A program made the position numbers and the translations under genes. DNA of 64,000 nucleotides from Prevotella sp. E13-27 (GTDB taxonomy: Bacteria; Bacteroidota; Bacteroidia; Bacteroidales; Bacteroidaceae): positions 1,178,001 to 1,242,000 of the forward strand of contig NZ_JALPSC010000001.1 in NCBI RefSeq assembly GCF_023217965.1, read 5' to 3'. Within the stretch, counting starts at the first letter, position 1, and the number at the start of each line of letters is the position of its first letter. Below the pieces are notes generated by a model that was given only the letters and a program-made list of their open reading frames with translations, did not search any database and was not told the DNA's origin. Positions 14,301 to 21,933 of the stretch are shown one piece after another.

Positions 14301-14441
14301 GGACGCGTGTATGCTTCATGTACCAATGCATTTACTATCACGAAATATAAAGGGTTGGACCCTGAGCAGACTAGCGGAAAGGAAAGTAGCGTCTATCCTC
14401 GTTGCCGTACTTTCTTACTTGGCGTTAACTTGAACTTCTAA
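11352..14441 (+). CDS. susC: SusC-type TonB-dependent outer-membrane transporter
   Basis: Imports oligosaccharides through the outer membrane with SusD as the lid. The 1029-residue protein has a signal peptide ending at GAVAQ, a carboxypeptidase-regulatory-like domain (VRGHVKDSTGEPVIGATVRV), the TonB box region (VVVIGYGRVKKNDLTGSV), and a plug with IRIRGGASLNASNDPLIVIDG and the SusC signature DASATAIYGSRGSNGVIIITTKKG. The barrel runs to a C-terminal aromatic residue (LLGVNLNF). It is first in a four-gene operon, 24 bases before susD. The starch role is inferred from the neighbouring enzymes and from the operator shared with them. Confidence 0.95.
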   Translation: MKKMNRLPVRMLALIVGLFMTLGAVAQINVRGHVKDSTGEPVIGATVRVVGTQTATVSDFDGNFQLTAKQGADISVSYVGYQTAVVKAAANVVVTMKDDAAVLENVVVIGYGRVKKNDLTGSVTALKPDEKNHGLQVSAQDMIQGKIAGVNVNSASGAPGDGAQIRIRGGASLNASNDPLIVIDGMPMDNNATKGTSNPLSLVNPNDIESFTVLKDASATAIYGSRGSNGVIIITTKKGRRNQAPKVSYNGTFSISSVAKKLDVMNASEYVNFMKEKYGEGSTQYDGLGWKEFNADGTPNYAAGTYDTDWQNEIYRNSFSHDQNITVTGGVGNTSWAMPYRVSAGYTNQQGVLKKSSYSRFTSGFTLNPSLLDDHLNLNINGKYAYSKTQPGGTDAIGLATSMDPTRPVMSSDSKYANWGGYWQWTKETDVYDSTFPYTLLDNSPANPMEKIDHYTWYKKANVLLGNFEMDYKIHGLEDIHLHMNFAGEYADGGEYTNNNRYSTYGFYYGGEGKNQEKKYNLIYTSYAQYLKDFNENHHFDVMAGYEYSRMRYWGTNNYESYYPSTYTGLDDDGNPKANTIYGKSEDKWKGQTVLVSWYGRMNYTLMDRYLLTFTARYDGSSRFADGHRWGFFPSAAFAWKLKEEKFLKDINVISDAKIRAGWGKTGQQDTGREYYTPIYKVTRDVANSHYLYPMSVNPTGVLYQPLVYNNDLTWETTTTWNLGLDLGLFKERLTLTLDAYYRKTTDLLCTPTIPGGMNFDNAMMLNAGSLKNKGIELSITGKPIQTKDMFVEIGVNMAYNKNKISELYGGRDMIEAGMTAGTDQTVTYHKVGQPANSFWVFQQVYDASGRPIQGVYVDRNADGVIDDNDRYFYKSITAPWTGGFFFKVAYKNWDLGTNFRFSIDNYVYNDIVQGKMNSSVLANGAGYYVNSTPDIVALKWSSYNYPLSDYFVQNASFLKCDNITLGYNFEDLFKMGKYNGISGRVYASCTNAFTITKYKGLDPEQTSGKESSVYPRCRTFLLGVNLNF

Positions 14442-14465
14442 TCGACAACCCTAAAAGATATTATT

Positions 14466-16205
14466 ATGAAACTCAATAAAATCAAAGCAATGATTCCGGT
14501 GGCAACCATTTTGTTTGCTACCAGTATCACTTCCTGCATGGATGACCTTAACGATGGCAATCTCGATCCGAACGTCACTGCAGAAGCAGACATCAACGCA
14601 CTTTATTCAAAGTGCTATGCAGGCCTGATTATGGAAGGTAATGATGGCTCAGCCGATTTTACCATTCAGGATGCAGGACGCTCTACACTGTTACGTAACA
14701 TTTTCAACTTCAACGTGTTACCTACTGATGAAGCTATCTGTTGGTGGAGTGACGGTGGTATTGTTGACATCTGTTACAATCAATGTGTTCCCAGTACCCC
14801 AACTCTTAAGTTTCTATATTATCGCTTAGTGTCAAACATCGGATTCTGTAATCACTTCTTGGAAATTGCTGAGAGCAAAGGTGCAGATGCCACTTTAATA
14901 GCTGAAGTCCGTCTGTTGCGTGCATACAATAATTATCTGATGCTTGACTTCTTTGGCGACCCATCATTCACAACTTCTATATCAGCAGAAGCTCCCAAGC
15001 AGGCCCATGCATATAATTCTAAATATGTTGAAGGTCAGTCTTATTCTCGTGCAGAATTGTTGGCTATGGGACGTGAGTACATGTTCAATTGGGTGAAGAG
15101 TGAGATAGAAGCAGCAGAACCCAACCTGTTGCCAGCACAACCCAAAAATGATACAGAGGCAGACTATGGACGCGTTGACAAAGCTGCTGCTTGGTTACTG
15201 CTGAGTCGTTTGTATCTGAACGCTGGTGTATATTTGAACAACGATGGCCAGAACAACCCATATTGGGCAGAAGCGCTCAACTATGCTGAGAAAGTTATCG
15301 GCTCTGGCTATTCACTCTTTGATGACAGCAAGATTTCAGCTGCAGCAACCTCAAACGGATACAAGCCTTATGACTTGCTATTCATGGGTGATAATGGCTC
15401 TAACGGTGCTAGCTGTGAGGCAATTCTTCCACTCAAGCAAGATGGCGTTACCACACGTGGTTGGGGAGGTTCGCGCTTCTTCATTGCTGCCATGTGGGGC
15501 GAATCAGATGGTAAGTACACTACAAAGACCGTTACCAACTTAGGCCCTGGTACAACAGATGGTTCTTGGTCGGGCATGCGTTGTCGTCCTGAGTTCCTGG
15601 AAGTATTTACATCTTCTCCTGCAACATATGTGGGTAAAACTTCTGCAGAGATTCGTGCTGCCAGTAGCGACGACCGTGCAATCTTCTATGGTAAAGGACG
15701 TACACTAGACTTAGCAACTAACACTTCTTATCCTCAGGGTATTGCCACTCCTAAGTGGAACAACAACTACTCTACAGGTGCAACTCCGCATGACCCAACA
15801 GACGTAGATATTGACTTCTTCCTTTTCCGTGCAGCTGAGGCTTATTTGAATGCTGCAGAGGCTGAGATTCATATCAATGGAGCAACCTCTACAAAGGCCA
15901 AGCAATATATGGACGCTATCCGTAATCGTGCCCACGCTGGAGTCAAGAGCACCTATTCGTTGAGTGACGTTCTGGACGAGCGTGCCCGCGAGTTTTACTT
16001 TGAAGGCTATCGCCGTGTTGACCTCATCCGATTCAATAAATTTGGAGGTCAGGATAGCTACAACTGGTCTTATAAGAACGGTGTAGCTGATGGTAGCAAT
16101 AAAATAAAGTTTGACAAGAGCCGAAACTTATTCCCTCTGCCTTCTTCAGAAATCATGGCCAACAGTAATCTTATTCAAATTGACGGCTACTCTGAGATTG
16201 AATAA
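14466..16205 (+). CDS. susD: SusD-type starch-binding outer-membrane lipoprotein
   Basis: Surface lipoprotein that captures glycans and closes the SusC pore. It has 579 residues, with lipobox SITSC and Cys after a short signal, then an alpha-helical TPR-like fold. Typical SusD marks are the RLLRAYNNYLMLDFFGD helix, KAAAWLLLSRLYLNAGVY, and near the C-terminus FFLFRAAEAYLNAAEAEIH followed by DERAREFYFEGYRRVDLIRF. It lies between susC and the SusE-like gene with short gaps, consistent with one transcript. Confidence 0.95.
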   Translation: MKLNKIKAMIPVATILFATSITSCMDDLNDGNLDPNVTAEADINALYSKCYAGLIMEGNDGSADFTIQDAGRSTLLRNIFNFNVLPTDEAICWWSDGGIVDICYNQCVPSTPTLKFLYYRLVSNIGFCNHFLEIAESKGADATLIAEVRLLRAYNNYLMLDFFGDPSFTTSISAEAPKQAHAYNSKYVEGQSYSRAELLAMGREYMFNWVKSEIEAAEPNLLPAQPKNDTEADYGRVDKAAAWLLLSRLYLNAGVYLNNDGQNNPYWAEALNYAEKVIGSGYSLFDDSKISAAATSNGYKPYDLLFMGDNGSNGASCEAILPLKQDGVTTRGWGGSRFFIAAMWGESDGKYTTKTVTNLGPGTTDGSWSGMRCRPEFLEVFTSSPATYVGKTSAEIRAASSDDRAIFYGKGRTLDLATNTSYPQGIATPKWNNNYSTGATPHDPTDVDIDFFLFRAAEAYLNAAEAEIHINGATSTKAKQYMDAIRNRAHAGVKSTYSLSDVLDERAREFYFEGYRRVDLIRFNKFGGQDSYNWSYKNGVADGSNKIKFDKSRNLFPLPSSEIMANSNLIQIDGYSEIE

Positions 16206-16240
16206 ATGGAGTTTTAATCAGCAACAAAGAAATACGCAAT

Positions 16241-17194
16241 ATGAAGAACAAATTATTGCTTGGCGCTCTGCTCATTTGCATCGCAGGCATATTTACATCT
16301 TGTGAGGATGATCGTGATGACAATCCGACGTTTATAACGCCTACGTCATTCACGCTTAATACTCCAGCAATGACTGATCAATACATTCAATTATCGGCTA
16401 CTAATACCGTTCACTTAACTTGGTCACAGCCTAACTTTGGTTATAATGCCTATGCTACATACAGCATTCAGGTTGGTGTGGTACAAGCCGATGGTGGTAT
16501 CACATGGTGCCAGAAGAACGTAAAGGATGGAAATGGTAACGTTATTGGTCGTGAAGATGACTATCTGAGCACGAACCTCTATACTTGTAGTTCTGACATC
16601 AACGGTGAGGAGATTGCTCAATGTATTAATCAGGCCGATGGTATTACGAAGCCTGAGGATTATGTGGACAAAGGCTTCCGCAAGATTGCATTCCGTGTGC
16701 GAGCTGCACTTTTTGAGGCACTGACTGACCTTGTACCAGGATCTACCATTATTTCCAATACGGTCTTCTTTAATTACATGGCTGCCTACGAAGCCATCAA
16801 GGCTCCTGCCTACATCTATCTTGTCGGTAGTCCTAATGACTGGATTGCACCTCAACCTGCCAATGCAGCTGCTTTAGAGCCATGGAAACTTATTGAGACA
16901 GAAATAGGCAGTAAGGTATTTGAAGGTACCTTCGTTATTCCTGCTGGCGACCTCCAGTTCCGCTTCTATACCTATCTTGACGACTGGGGTAGCGACGATG
17001 ACCCAATGGGTTCTGTAGGTCCGCAGGCGAAAGACGCACCTATCTCGGGCTGTGAGTGGGATGAGAAGAATTCTTACTCGGACGATCTTTTACAGCCTGG
17101 TAAGGGAACTTGGAAGTTTGCAGGCTTTGCTGGTGGTTCTGTCACCTTTACAGTTGACATGAACACAAACAAGGTGAAGTTTACTGTCAATTAA
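16241..17194 (+). CDS. SusE-like surface lipoprotein
   Basis: An outer-membrane lipoprotein of 317 residues with lipobox GIFTSC. The first domain is SusE-like and Ig-like (TNTVHLTWSQPNFGYNAYATYSIQVG). A C-terminal glycan-binding-like beta domain begins at YIYLVGSPNDW and includes the aromatic-rich FRFYTYLDDWGSDDD segment. It probably holds starch at the cell surface beside SusD. The family assignment rests on domain appearance and operon position, so the glycan bound is inferred. Confidence 0.8.
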   Translation: MKNKLLLGALLICIAGIFTSCEDDRDDNPTFITPTSFTLNTPAMTDQYIQLSATNTVHLTWSQPNFGYNAYATYSIQVGVVQADGGITWCQKNVKDGNGNVIGREDDYLSTNLYTCSSDINGEEIAQCINQADGITKPEDYVDKGFRKIAFRVRAALFEALTDLVPGSTIISNTVFFNYMAAYEAIKAPAYIYLVGSPNDWIAPQPANAAALEPWKLIETEIGSKVFEGTFVIPAGDLQFRFYTYLDDWGSDDDPMGSVGPQAKDAPISGCEWDEKNSYSDDLLQPGKGTWKFAGFAGGSVTFTVDMNTNKVKFTVN

Positions 17195-17227
17195 TGCAAT
17201 GTTTAATTTCGTAAAATAGAAGAAAAC

Positions 17228-18808
17228 ATGAAAAGATTCAGTTTCTATATAATGGTTCTCCTGACGACAATTCTCACCGCATGCGATGAAGATTATTCGG
17301 CTTCGATTCCACCACAGTCGAATCCACAGGAGAGTGCGCTTCAATCTGGCGATATTACATTTAATACCAATGAGTTGAGCAGCATCAATCTCGCTCAGCT
17401 TATAAGCAGCGATACTCCAATAGAATTAGGTACTGTTTCCATAACCGAAGGTGTTATGCCGTCCAATACTATTATTAAGGCGAGGGTTGACATTGCTAAA
17501 GCTTCAGATTTTAGCGATGCTTATACATTGGATGCCGAGAGTATGGCAGCATCTAATATTGTTAGTTTGCTTCCGAGTAATTTACAGGCAGCTTATTATA
17601 ATAAGTTTACACACAACCCAAATCAAACTAAGCTCTATCTACGTATTCACCTTTACACAGTTACCAACGAAACCAGCGAAGCTGTTGTAGGAACTCCTGG
17701 CAGCAACTATTACGGTAACTATTGTGTCACGTTTACACCTGCCAACGAACAAGGAACATACATCTCAACAGGTTATTATGCTGTTGTCAAGGGACTTGAT
17801 AGTAAGTGGACAGAGACAAAATTCTCACATAGTGAAGATGATATTTATGATGATCCTGTATTCACCGTTACTATAGATGCAATTAAGAATGATGTCGATG
17901 TTCGTCAGGACACTGAGTTTATGATTGTGGCTGAAGAAGACCTTGCTAAGTTCTTGGCAGGTGACATGAGTGTTGCTTTTGGACAAGGTGAAGGAGAAGG
18001 TATGTTGAAAGGCGGACCTGCCTTTGTTGGTCCTGCCAATGACGGTGCCGTCAGATACGAACTGACAATGAACATGGAGAAGCAATCCGTTGTTATTGAA
18101 CCAGTAATACAGTTCTACTGTTACTATCTATATACCAATACTGGTGGTAACATGAAGGTGGAGGCTCCTGAAACGAGTCGCAACTATATGTTCTACAAGA
18201 CTGCGCCCACAACCTTCACTTATACTACTTTCTGGCCAAATAACAATGGTGGCAAGTCGGTTTATAACGCGAAAGTTTGGGAGCGTGAGGCTATGTTGGC
18301 AAATGCTACCACCAAGACATGGGGCTTCGAAGGTAAGGCTACCGGTGCTCGTAAGGAGAGTGGTACGTTCGCTCAGCCTGGTCAGTGGCTTGGTCCTCTT
18401 ACAGAGGGATGGTTCACGCTGACAATTGAGATGGATGAGGAAAAGAATATCCGCACCTATCAATGGACAGCTGCAGAAGCACCAACAGTAGAATATACCA
18501 ACATCAGTCTTATAGGTACTATCAATGGCACCAACTGGGATTCAGACTTTGATCTGACTCAATGTGCCAAGGCTCCTCACAACTGGTGCTTATTAGGTTT
18601 CGAATTATCAGGTGATGCCAAGCTGAAATTCCGTGCTAACCACAATTGGGATACCAAAGATTGGGGTGGAGATGGTTCGCAACCTATTTCTCAGACGGTT
18701 TATACACTGTCTAATGGTAGCTCAGACATTACCGTACCAGCAGGAACTTATGACTTCTATCTAAACGATATAACAGGTAACTGGACTATATTAAAAGTGG
18801 CAAAATAA
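17228..18808 (+). CDS. SusF-like surface lipoprotein with repeated carbohydrate-binding domains
   Basis: Lipoprotein of 526 residues with lipobox TILTAC. The N-terminal part resembles the SusE/SusF Ig-like domain. At least two later beta domains carry aromatic clusters (YYLYTNTGGNMKVEAPETSRN and ISLIGTINGTNWDSDFDLT ... FRANHNWDTKDWGGDG), the second resembling starch-binding modules of SusE/F and amylases. It is the last gene of the susCDEF-type operon and is followed by a strong hairpin terminator at 18826. Confidence 0.8.
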   Translation: MKRFSFYIMVLLTTILTACDEDYSASIPPQSNPQESALQSGDITFNTNELSSINLAQLISSDTPIELGTVSITEGVMPSNTIIKARVDIAKASDFSDAYTLDAESMAASNIVSLLPSNLQAAYYNKFTHNPNQTKLYLRIHLYTVTNETSEAVVGTPGSNYYGNYCVTFTPANEQGTYISTGYYAVVKGLDSKWTETKFSHSEDDIYDDPVFTVTIDAIKNDVDVRQDTEFMIVAEEDLAKFLAGDMSVAFGQGEGEGMLKGGPAFVGPANDGAVRYELTMNMEKQSVVIEPVIQFYCYYLYTNTGGNMKVEAPETSRNYMFYKTAPTTFTYTTFWPNNNGGKSVYNAKVWEREAMLANATTKTWGFEGKATGARKESGTFAQPGQWLGPLTEGWFTLTIEMDEEKNIRTYQWTAAEAPTVEYTNISLIGTINGTNWDSDFDLTQCAKAPHNWCLLGFELSGDAKLKFRANHNWDTKDWGGDGSQPISQTVYTLSNGSSDITVPAGTYDFYLNDITGNWTILKVAK

Positions 18809-18825
18809 ATATTGTTACTATATAT

Positions 18826-18863
18826 AAAAAGAGAGGGTATGTCACATGACACACCCTCTTTTT
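18826..18863. terminator. Bidirectional hairpin terminator after susF-like gene
   Basis: AAAAAGAGAGGGT and its near complement ACCCTCTTTTT surround a short loop, with A-runs and T-runs on the two sides. It serves susCDEF on the plus strand and the smalltalk/HU genes on the minus strand. Confidence 0.85.
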
Positions 18864-18866
18864 GTA

Positions 18867-18968
18867 TTACATCATCGTCATGCAGCTCTGCACTCCGAGG
18901 CTTGTTGCTATCGCGGTAAGTATTGCCGCAAGTGTCTGCAAAATAAATTTCCACGTTTCTTTCTTCAT
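18867..18968 (-). CDS. Smalltalk family peptide (33 residues)
   Basis: A 33-residue ORF starting MKKETWKFILQTL, followed by an Ala/Ile-rich hydrophobic stretch (ILTAIATSLGVQSC) and ending in Met residues. This matches the small Bacteroidetes protein that NCBI names smalltalk, which is usually found beside HU-like DNA-binding proteins, as here. Function is unknown. The hydrophobic helix and the Cys in SLGVQSC suggest a membrane or lipoprotein-like peptide. Confidence 0.85.
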   Translation of the reverse strand: MKKETWKFILQTLAAILTAIATSLGVQSCMTMM

Positions 18969-18984
18969 AGCTTTTCTTTTTTAA

Positions 18985-19083
18985 CAACGGATTTCACGGA
19001 TTTTACGGATTTTTTTCTCGCGTTCTTTTCTAACTCATCCCCCTCCCCTCGGGAGGGAAGGGGTGGGTTTTAGGTTTTAGGTT
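18985..19083. repeat. Low-complexity repeats between HU-like and smalltalk genes
   Basis: Three kinds of repeat follow each other: ACGGATTTCACGGATTTTACGG direct words, a C-rich/G-rich inverted block (CCCCTCCCCTCGGGAGGGAAGGGG, shown only in part), and three TTTTAGG units. The C-rich block is related to the palindromes that flank the DUF559 gene at 35 kb. Confidence 0.6.
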
Positions 19084-19581
19084 TTAAGGCTCTTCCTCCA
19101 CTGCCCCTGGGTTCGGCGTCTCATTGCCGTTGTCGCTTGCGCTTCCGTCGACCAGATGTCCGCCCTCGAGACCAATCTTCGTGGTGAGCGTGTTGCTCTG
19201 TCGCATCACCCTTGCGGTGTAGATGCTGTTCTTGCTCTGGTCGGCGAGGAACTTCACGCCTATGCGTGTGATGTTCTTCGAGATGTCGAAGTCTTCGGAG
19301 CTGTCGGCACCTGTGGAGCTGGCGCCGAGGTAGAGCGTGCCTATTCCGTCGAGCTTCACCTTGTAGCCCTCTGCCAGCTGCTCTGCTATGCAGTGCATCA
19401 GCTTGCGGGTCACGCCCAGCACCACGTCGTCGGTATACACAGAGCCGTGCTTCATGATGTGGTTGGCCAGCTCATCGGTGCCCATCGTGCCGCGGTGTAG
19501 CACCTTGCCATACCACTTGCCGTAACACTTCGTCAGCTTCTCGTTTGTGTTCTGATACTTCTTAATTGTAATTGTTCCCAT
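19084..19581 (-). CDS. HU-family (histone-like) DNA-binding protein
   Basis: A nucleoid-type DNA-binding protein of 165 residues. The HU core is visible as DELANHIMKHGSVYTDDVVLGVTRKLMHCIAEQLAEGYKVKLDGIGTLYL, quoted here in overlapping parts (DELANHIMKHGSVYTDDV; KLMHCIAEQLAEGYKV; LDGIGTLYL). An acidic, Gly/Asn-rich tail follows, usual in the Bacteroidetes histone-like branch. It is upstream of the smalltalk peptide on the same strand. In related genomes such HU genes accompany VirE/BT4734-like primase genes, and a fragment of one lies at 20140. Confidence 0.9.
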   Translation of the reverse strand: MGTITIKKYQNTNEKLTKCYGKWYGKVLHRGTMGTDELANHIMKHGSVYTDDVVLGVTRKLMHCIAEQLAEGYKVKLDGIGTLYLGASSTGADSSEDFDISKNITRIGVKFLADQSKNSIYTARVMRQSNTLTTKIGLEGGHLVDGSASDNGNETPNPGAVEEEP

Positions 19582-19743
19582 AGTTTTAAATAGTTTAAAG
19601 GTTTAAAAGGTTTAAGTTGTTTAAGTAGTTTGAGGTCTCTCGTGAGCGTTCTTCCTGATTGCTGGCGGTGTTCTTTCTGTTCGCCGCGTGCGTTCTTTCT
19701 AAACGCTCGTTGTGTGTCTTTGTGATGCATCCTAAACACAGTA

Positions 19744-19751
19744 CAAAGGTA
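19744..19751 (-). promoter_or_regulatory. -7 promoter element of HU-like gene
   Basis: On the minus strand TACCTTTG matches TAnnTTTG, about 160 bases before the HU start. A CTTG 20 bases further upstream (19772-19775) could act as a weak -33 element. Confidence 0.5.
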
Positions 19752-19907
19752 CTAAATTTTGAGGTGCCAAACAAGGATTCTTTTCATTTATCTCAGATTT
19801 ATTTCAAATGTTAAAATTGAGATGTCGCATGATGTATTAGAGGAAAAGTAAACTTATTCAGGAAAGTAGTCTACATTCACAGGAGCAATAGTCAACAGAA
19901 TCCGTAC

Positions 19908-20100
19908 GACTCACCGGCGTACCGGCGTACCGACTCACCATTAGGATTTTTACTTGCTGCATACCATAGACCTTGAAAATATGTTTATATATTATATAGA
20001 TTATATTAATATATAATATATATAATATATAAAAGTTAATTTCACTATTTTACTACTTCATTTGAATTATGCAAATGGTACGGCGGTACGCCGGTGAGTC
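19908..20100. repeat. GC-rich inverted repeat around an AT-rich core
   Basis: The arms GACTCACCGGCGTACCG (19908-19924) and CGGTACGCCGGTGAGTC (20084-20100) are exact complements over 17 bases, and 23 of 24 when extended to 19931/20077. Each arm also contains direct copies of GGTACGCCG and GGTGAGTCGG. The core between them is mostly A and T. Confidence 0.85.
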
Positions 20101-20139
20101 GGTACGCCGTCCCAAAGTCCCAACGTCCCGTCGTGTACT

Positions 20140-20328
20140 ATGAGCGTACACATGATTTATTATAAGGATGGGGCGAAGATGATGCGCCCCGTCCTCACGA
20201 GAGAGGAATATCTTGGTTTGAGAAACGGTGGCGAACAGAAGCAGCTGGTGACTGCCATACGCAGTGGAAATGATGGTTTGAAATCGAAGTCAAAGGCACA
20301 TCCTCTTTTTTTTAGGAAACCCACTTAA
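20140..20328 (+). pseudogene. Truncated VirE/BT4734-like (DUF3987-type) N-terminal fragment
   Basis: A 62-codon ORF reading MIYYKDGAKMMRPVLTREEY, LRNGGEQKQLVTAIRSGN, then diverging and ending. The pattern (YYK, then an EEY-LR helix, then a V-x-IR-x-G-N-x-x-L-K segment) resembles the N-terminus of VirE/BT4734-like primase-helicase proteins that are often next to HU-like genes in Bacteroidales. Those proteins run to hundreds of residues, so this would be a remnant. The match is from memory and could be wrong; it may also be an intact small protein. Confidence 0.45.
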
Positions 20329-20342
20329 TGTAATCGTTTGCA
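20329..20342. promoter_or_regulatory. Degenerate LacI-type operator
   Basis: TGTAATCGTTTGCA agrees at 12 of 14 positions with the TGCAAACGTTTGCA core of the two perfect palindromes. It lies 56 bases upstream of the -7 element of the starch-binding protein gene, a distance like that at susC. Confidence 0.65.
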
Positions 20343-20397
20343 CACAAACTTTTTACATTTTTACATGCGCACATGAATACTCTATTATAAAAACAAT

Positions 20398-20405
20398 TAT
20401 CTTTG
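20398..20405 (+). promoter_or_regulatory. -7 promoter element of starch-binding protein gene
   Basis: TATCTTTG in the context TTATCTTTGCAC, nearly the same as the susC promoter. The operator-to-promoter spacing is also alike, so the two genes are probably controlled together. Confidence 0.6.
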
Positions 20406-20467
20406 CACAGAATAACTGACGAAACTATACAAAATCTTAAAACATTATTATAAACTCTAAAAACCAA

Positions 20468-21718
20468 ATGATTATGAAGAAAATCTTTACTTTATTATTT
20501 ATGTGTGTACTGGCAATCGCAGCTCAGGCAAAGATTACTATTTACGTACAAAGCGAAACCGCTCCATTTCTTTGGACATGGGGTGCTGTAGGTGGTACAT
20601 TCGATAACGTTGGAGATTGGCCAGGTACATTGCAGTTTACAGAGACTTATACTCATCCTGATACTGGCGATAGCTTCTGGATGTATTCATTCCCTGAGGA
20701 AATCACTCAAATCAGTTTCCTCTTTAATAATGGCGATCCTGCTGATACCAAGCAGACAAGTGATGTTAAGGATGTTTCCTCAGACCGCTATTTCATCCTC
20801 TCATGGGATGATGGAGAAGGTAGCGTAAGCCTTCAAGATGTTACTGAAGACTACACAGAAATTCCCGATGCTCAAGTCAGCACATTGGGCGTTTCTGGCA
20901 GCCATGTAGGTTGGGATGATCCTACAGTCTTTGCAGAAATTCTCGAAGCAGGCAAAAAATTTAAGTACACACTTGTACCTACAGAAGGCGATGCTTCTGT
21001 ACAGTTTAAATTCCGTCCCAATGGCGCTTCATGGATGGGCTACTGGGATGTTTACTATAATGCAGATGGCGATGCAGTAGAGGGCAAGACTTCTAATAGC
21101 GAAGCACCAAAGTGGTTAGAGTATACTAATGATGGCAACTTCAAGATTGACTATAGTAAATTCAAAGCAGATGCTTTCATTTTCACAATGACTTGGAACG
21201 GTGGCAAGAGTGCAACATCGAACTGGACAATTGTGGCTGAAGCAACTAATCTTGAAGAACTCAACCCAGAGCCTGTAACAATTGATAATTGGACTATTGC
21301 CGGTGAGGAAGCTCTCTGTGGTGTGAATTGGGATCCCACATACACAAATAACGACATGGTAAAGGGTGATGATGGTATCTTCCGTCTGACTCGTACTGAT
21401 GTTGCTTTGGAGGCACTTACTTATGAGTTCAAGGTTGTTGCAGATCATAGTTGGGATAATGAGAACTATGGAGCTGCAGAAGGAGGTAATCAGACCATTA
21501 CTATTGATGTAGCTGGCAATTATGACGTAACCTTCGTATTTAACCCAGAGAGCAAGGAGCTCTATGCAACAGCACAGGATCATGATGCTGCAAGCGTAAA
21601 TGCAGTTAAGACCTCTCTCGTTCAGAAGAGCGTTATCTACAACCTGCAGGGACAGCGCGTAAAGGATGGCTATCGTGGCATCGCTATCAAGAACGGCCAC
21701 AAGGTTGTGATTAAGTAA
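20468..21718 (+). CDS. Secreted starch-binding protein (CBM26-like, X25-like), no catalytic domain
   Basis: A 416-residue protein with a signal peptide ending at AAQAK. Residues about 22-115 look like a CBM26 starch-binding module (ITIYVQSETAPFLWTWG, WPGTLQF, FNNGDPADTKQTSDVKD). A middle beta domain follows. Residues about 275-375 resemble the X25/SusF-type module of pullulanases (CGVNWDPTYTNNDMVKG, YEFKVVADHSWDNENYG). The tail YNLQGQRVKDGYRGIAIKNG resembles that of the GH53 protein. No GH13 barrel is present. It probably binds starch outside the cell and may be what remains of, or a partner to, an amylase. Confidence 0.8.
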   Translation: MIMKKIFTLLFMCVLAIAAQAKITIYVQSETAPFLWTWGAVGGTFDNVGDWPGTLQFTETYTHPDTGDSFWMYSFPEEITQISFLFNNGDPADTKQTSDVKDVSSDRYFILSWDDGEGSVSLQDVTEDYTEIPDAQVSTLGVSGSHVGWDDPTVFAEILEAGKKFKYTLVPTEGDASVQFKFRPNGASWMGYWDVYYNADGDAVEGKTSNSEAPKWLEYTNDGNFKIDYSKFKADAFIFTMTWNGGKSATSNWTIVAEATNLEELNPEPVTIDNWTIAGEEALCGVNWDPTYTNNDMVKGDDGIFRLTRTDVALEALTYEFKVVADHSWDNENYGAAEGGNQTITIDVAGNYDVTFVFNPESKELYATAQDHDAASVNAVKTSLVQKSVIYNLQGQRVKDGYRGIAIKNGHKVVIK

Positions 21719-21774
21719 GGTTTTAAATATTAATACTAGAATTCCAAAGCCTAATATCTAACTAAAACGCGATT

Positions 21775-21809
21775 GGCAGGCATCTCAGAGTGGGTGTCTG
21801 CCTTTTTTT
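21775..21809 (+). terminator. Rho-independent terminator after starch-binding protein gene
   Basis: GGCAGGCATC pairs with GGTGTCTGCC (with G-U pairs) around a short loop, followed by seven T. Confidence 0.85.
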
Positions 21810-21873
21810 GTAAAAAAATGAATGTAAGAATGAATTTTTTTGTATGAAAAGAGTGTTTTTCGAGCGATTTAAG

Positions 21874-21881
21874 TACTTTTG
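21874..21881 (+). promoter_or_regulatory. -7 promoter element of glmS
   Basis: TACTTTTG matches TAnnTTTG, 53 bases before the glmS ATG. No exact TTTG was seen at -33. Confidence 0.55.
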
Positions 21882-21933
21882 CAGCGTAAAACTAAACGAA
21901 TGACTTTTATATAGATTTAATAATACATAGACT

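Larger units (their letters stand above)
19582..20139. other. 558-base gene-free region with inverted repeat and AT-rich core
   Basis: Next to the HU gene there are degenerate GTTTAAAGG words (about 19585-19640). Then come the HU promoter, a GC-rich repeat arm (19903-19939), a nearly pure A/T tract (about 19980-20040) and the opposite GC-rich arm (20077-20109). No ORF with coding character was seen. Confidence 0.7.

Noticed and set aside
18757..18987. 76-codon minus-strand ORF overlapping the end of the SusF-like gene
   Set aside because: It overlaps the terminator and the better-supported 33-residue smalltalk gene in another frame.
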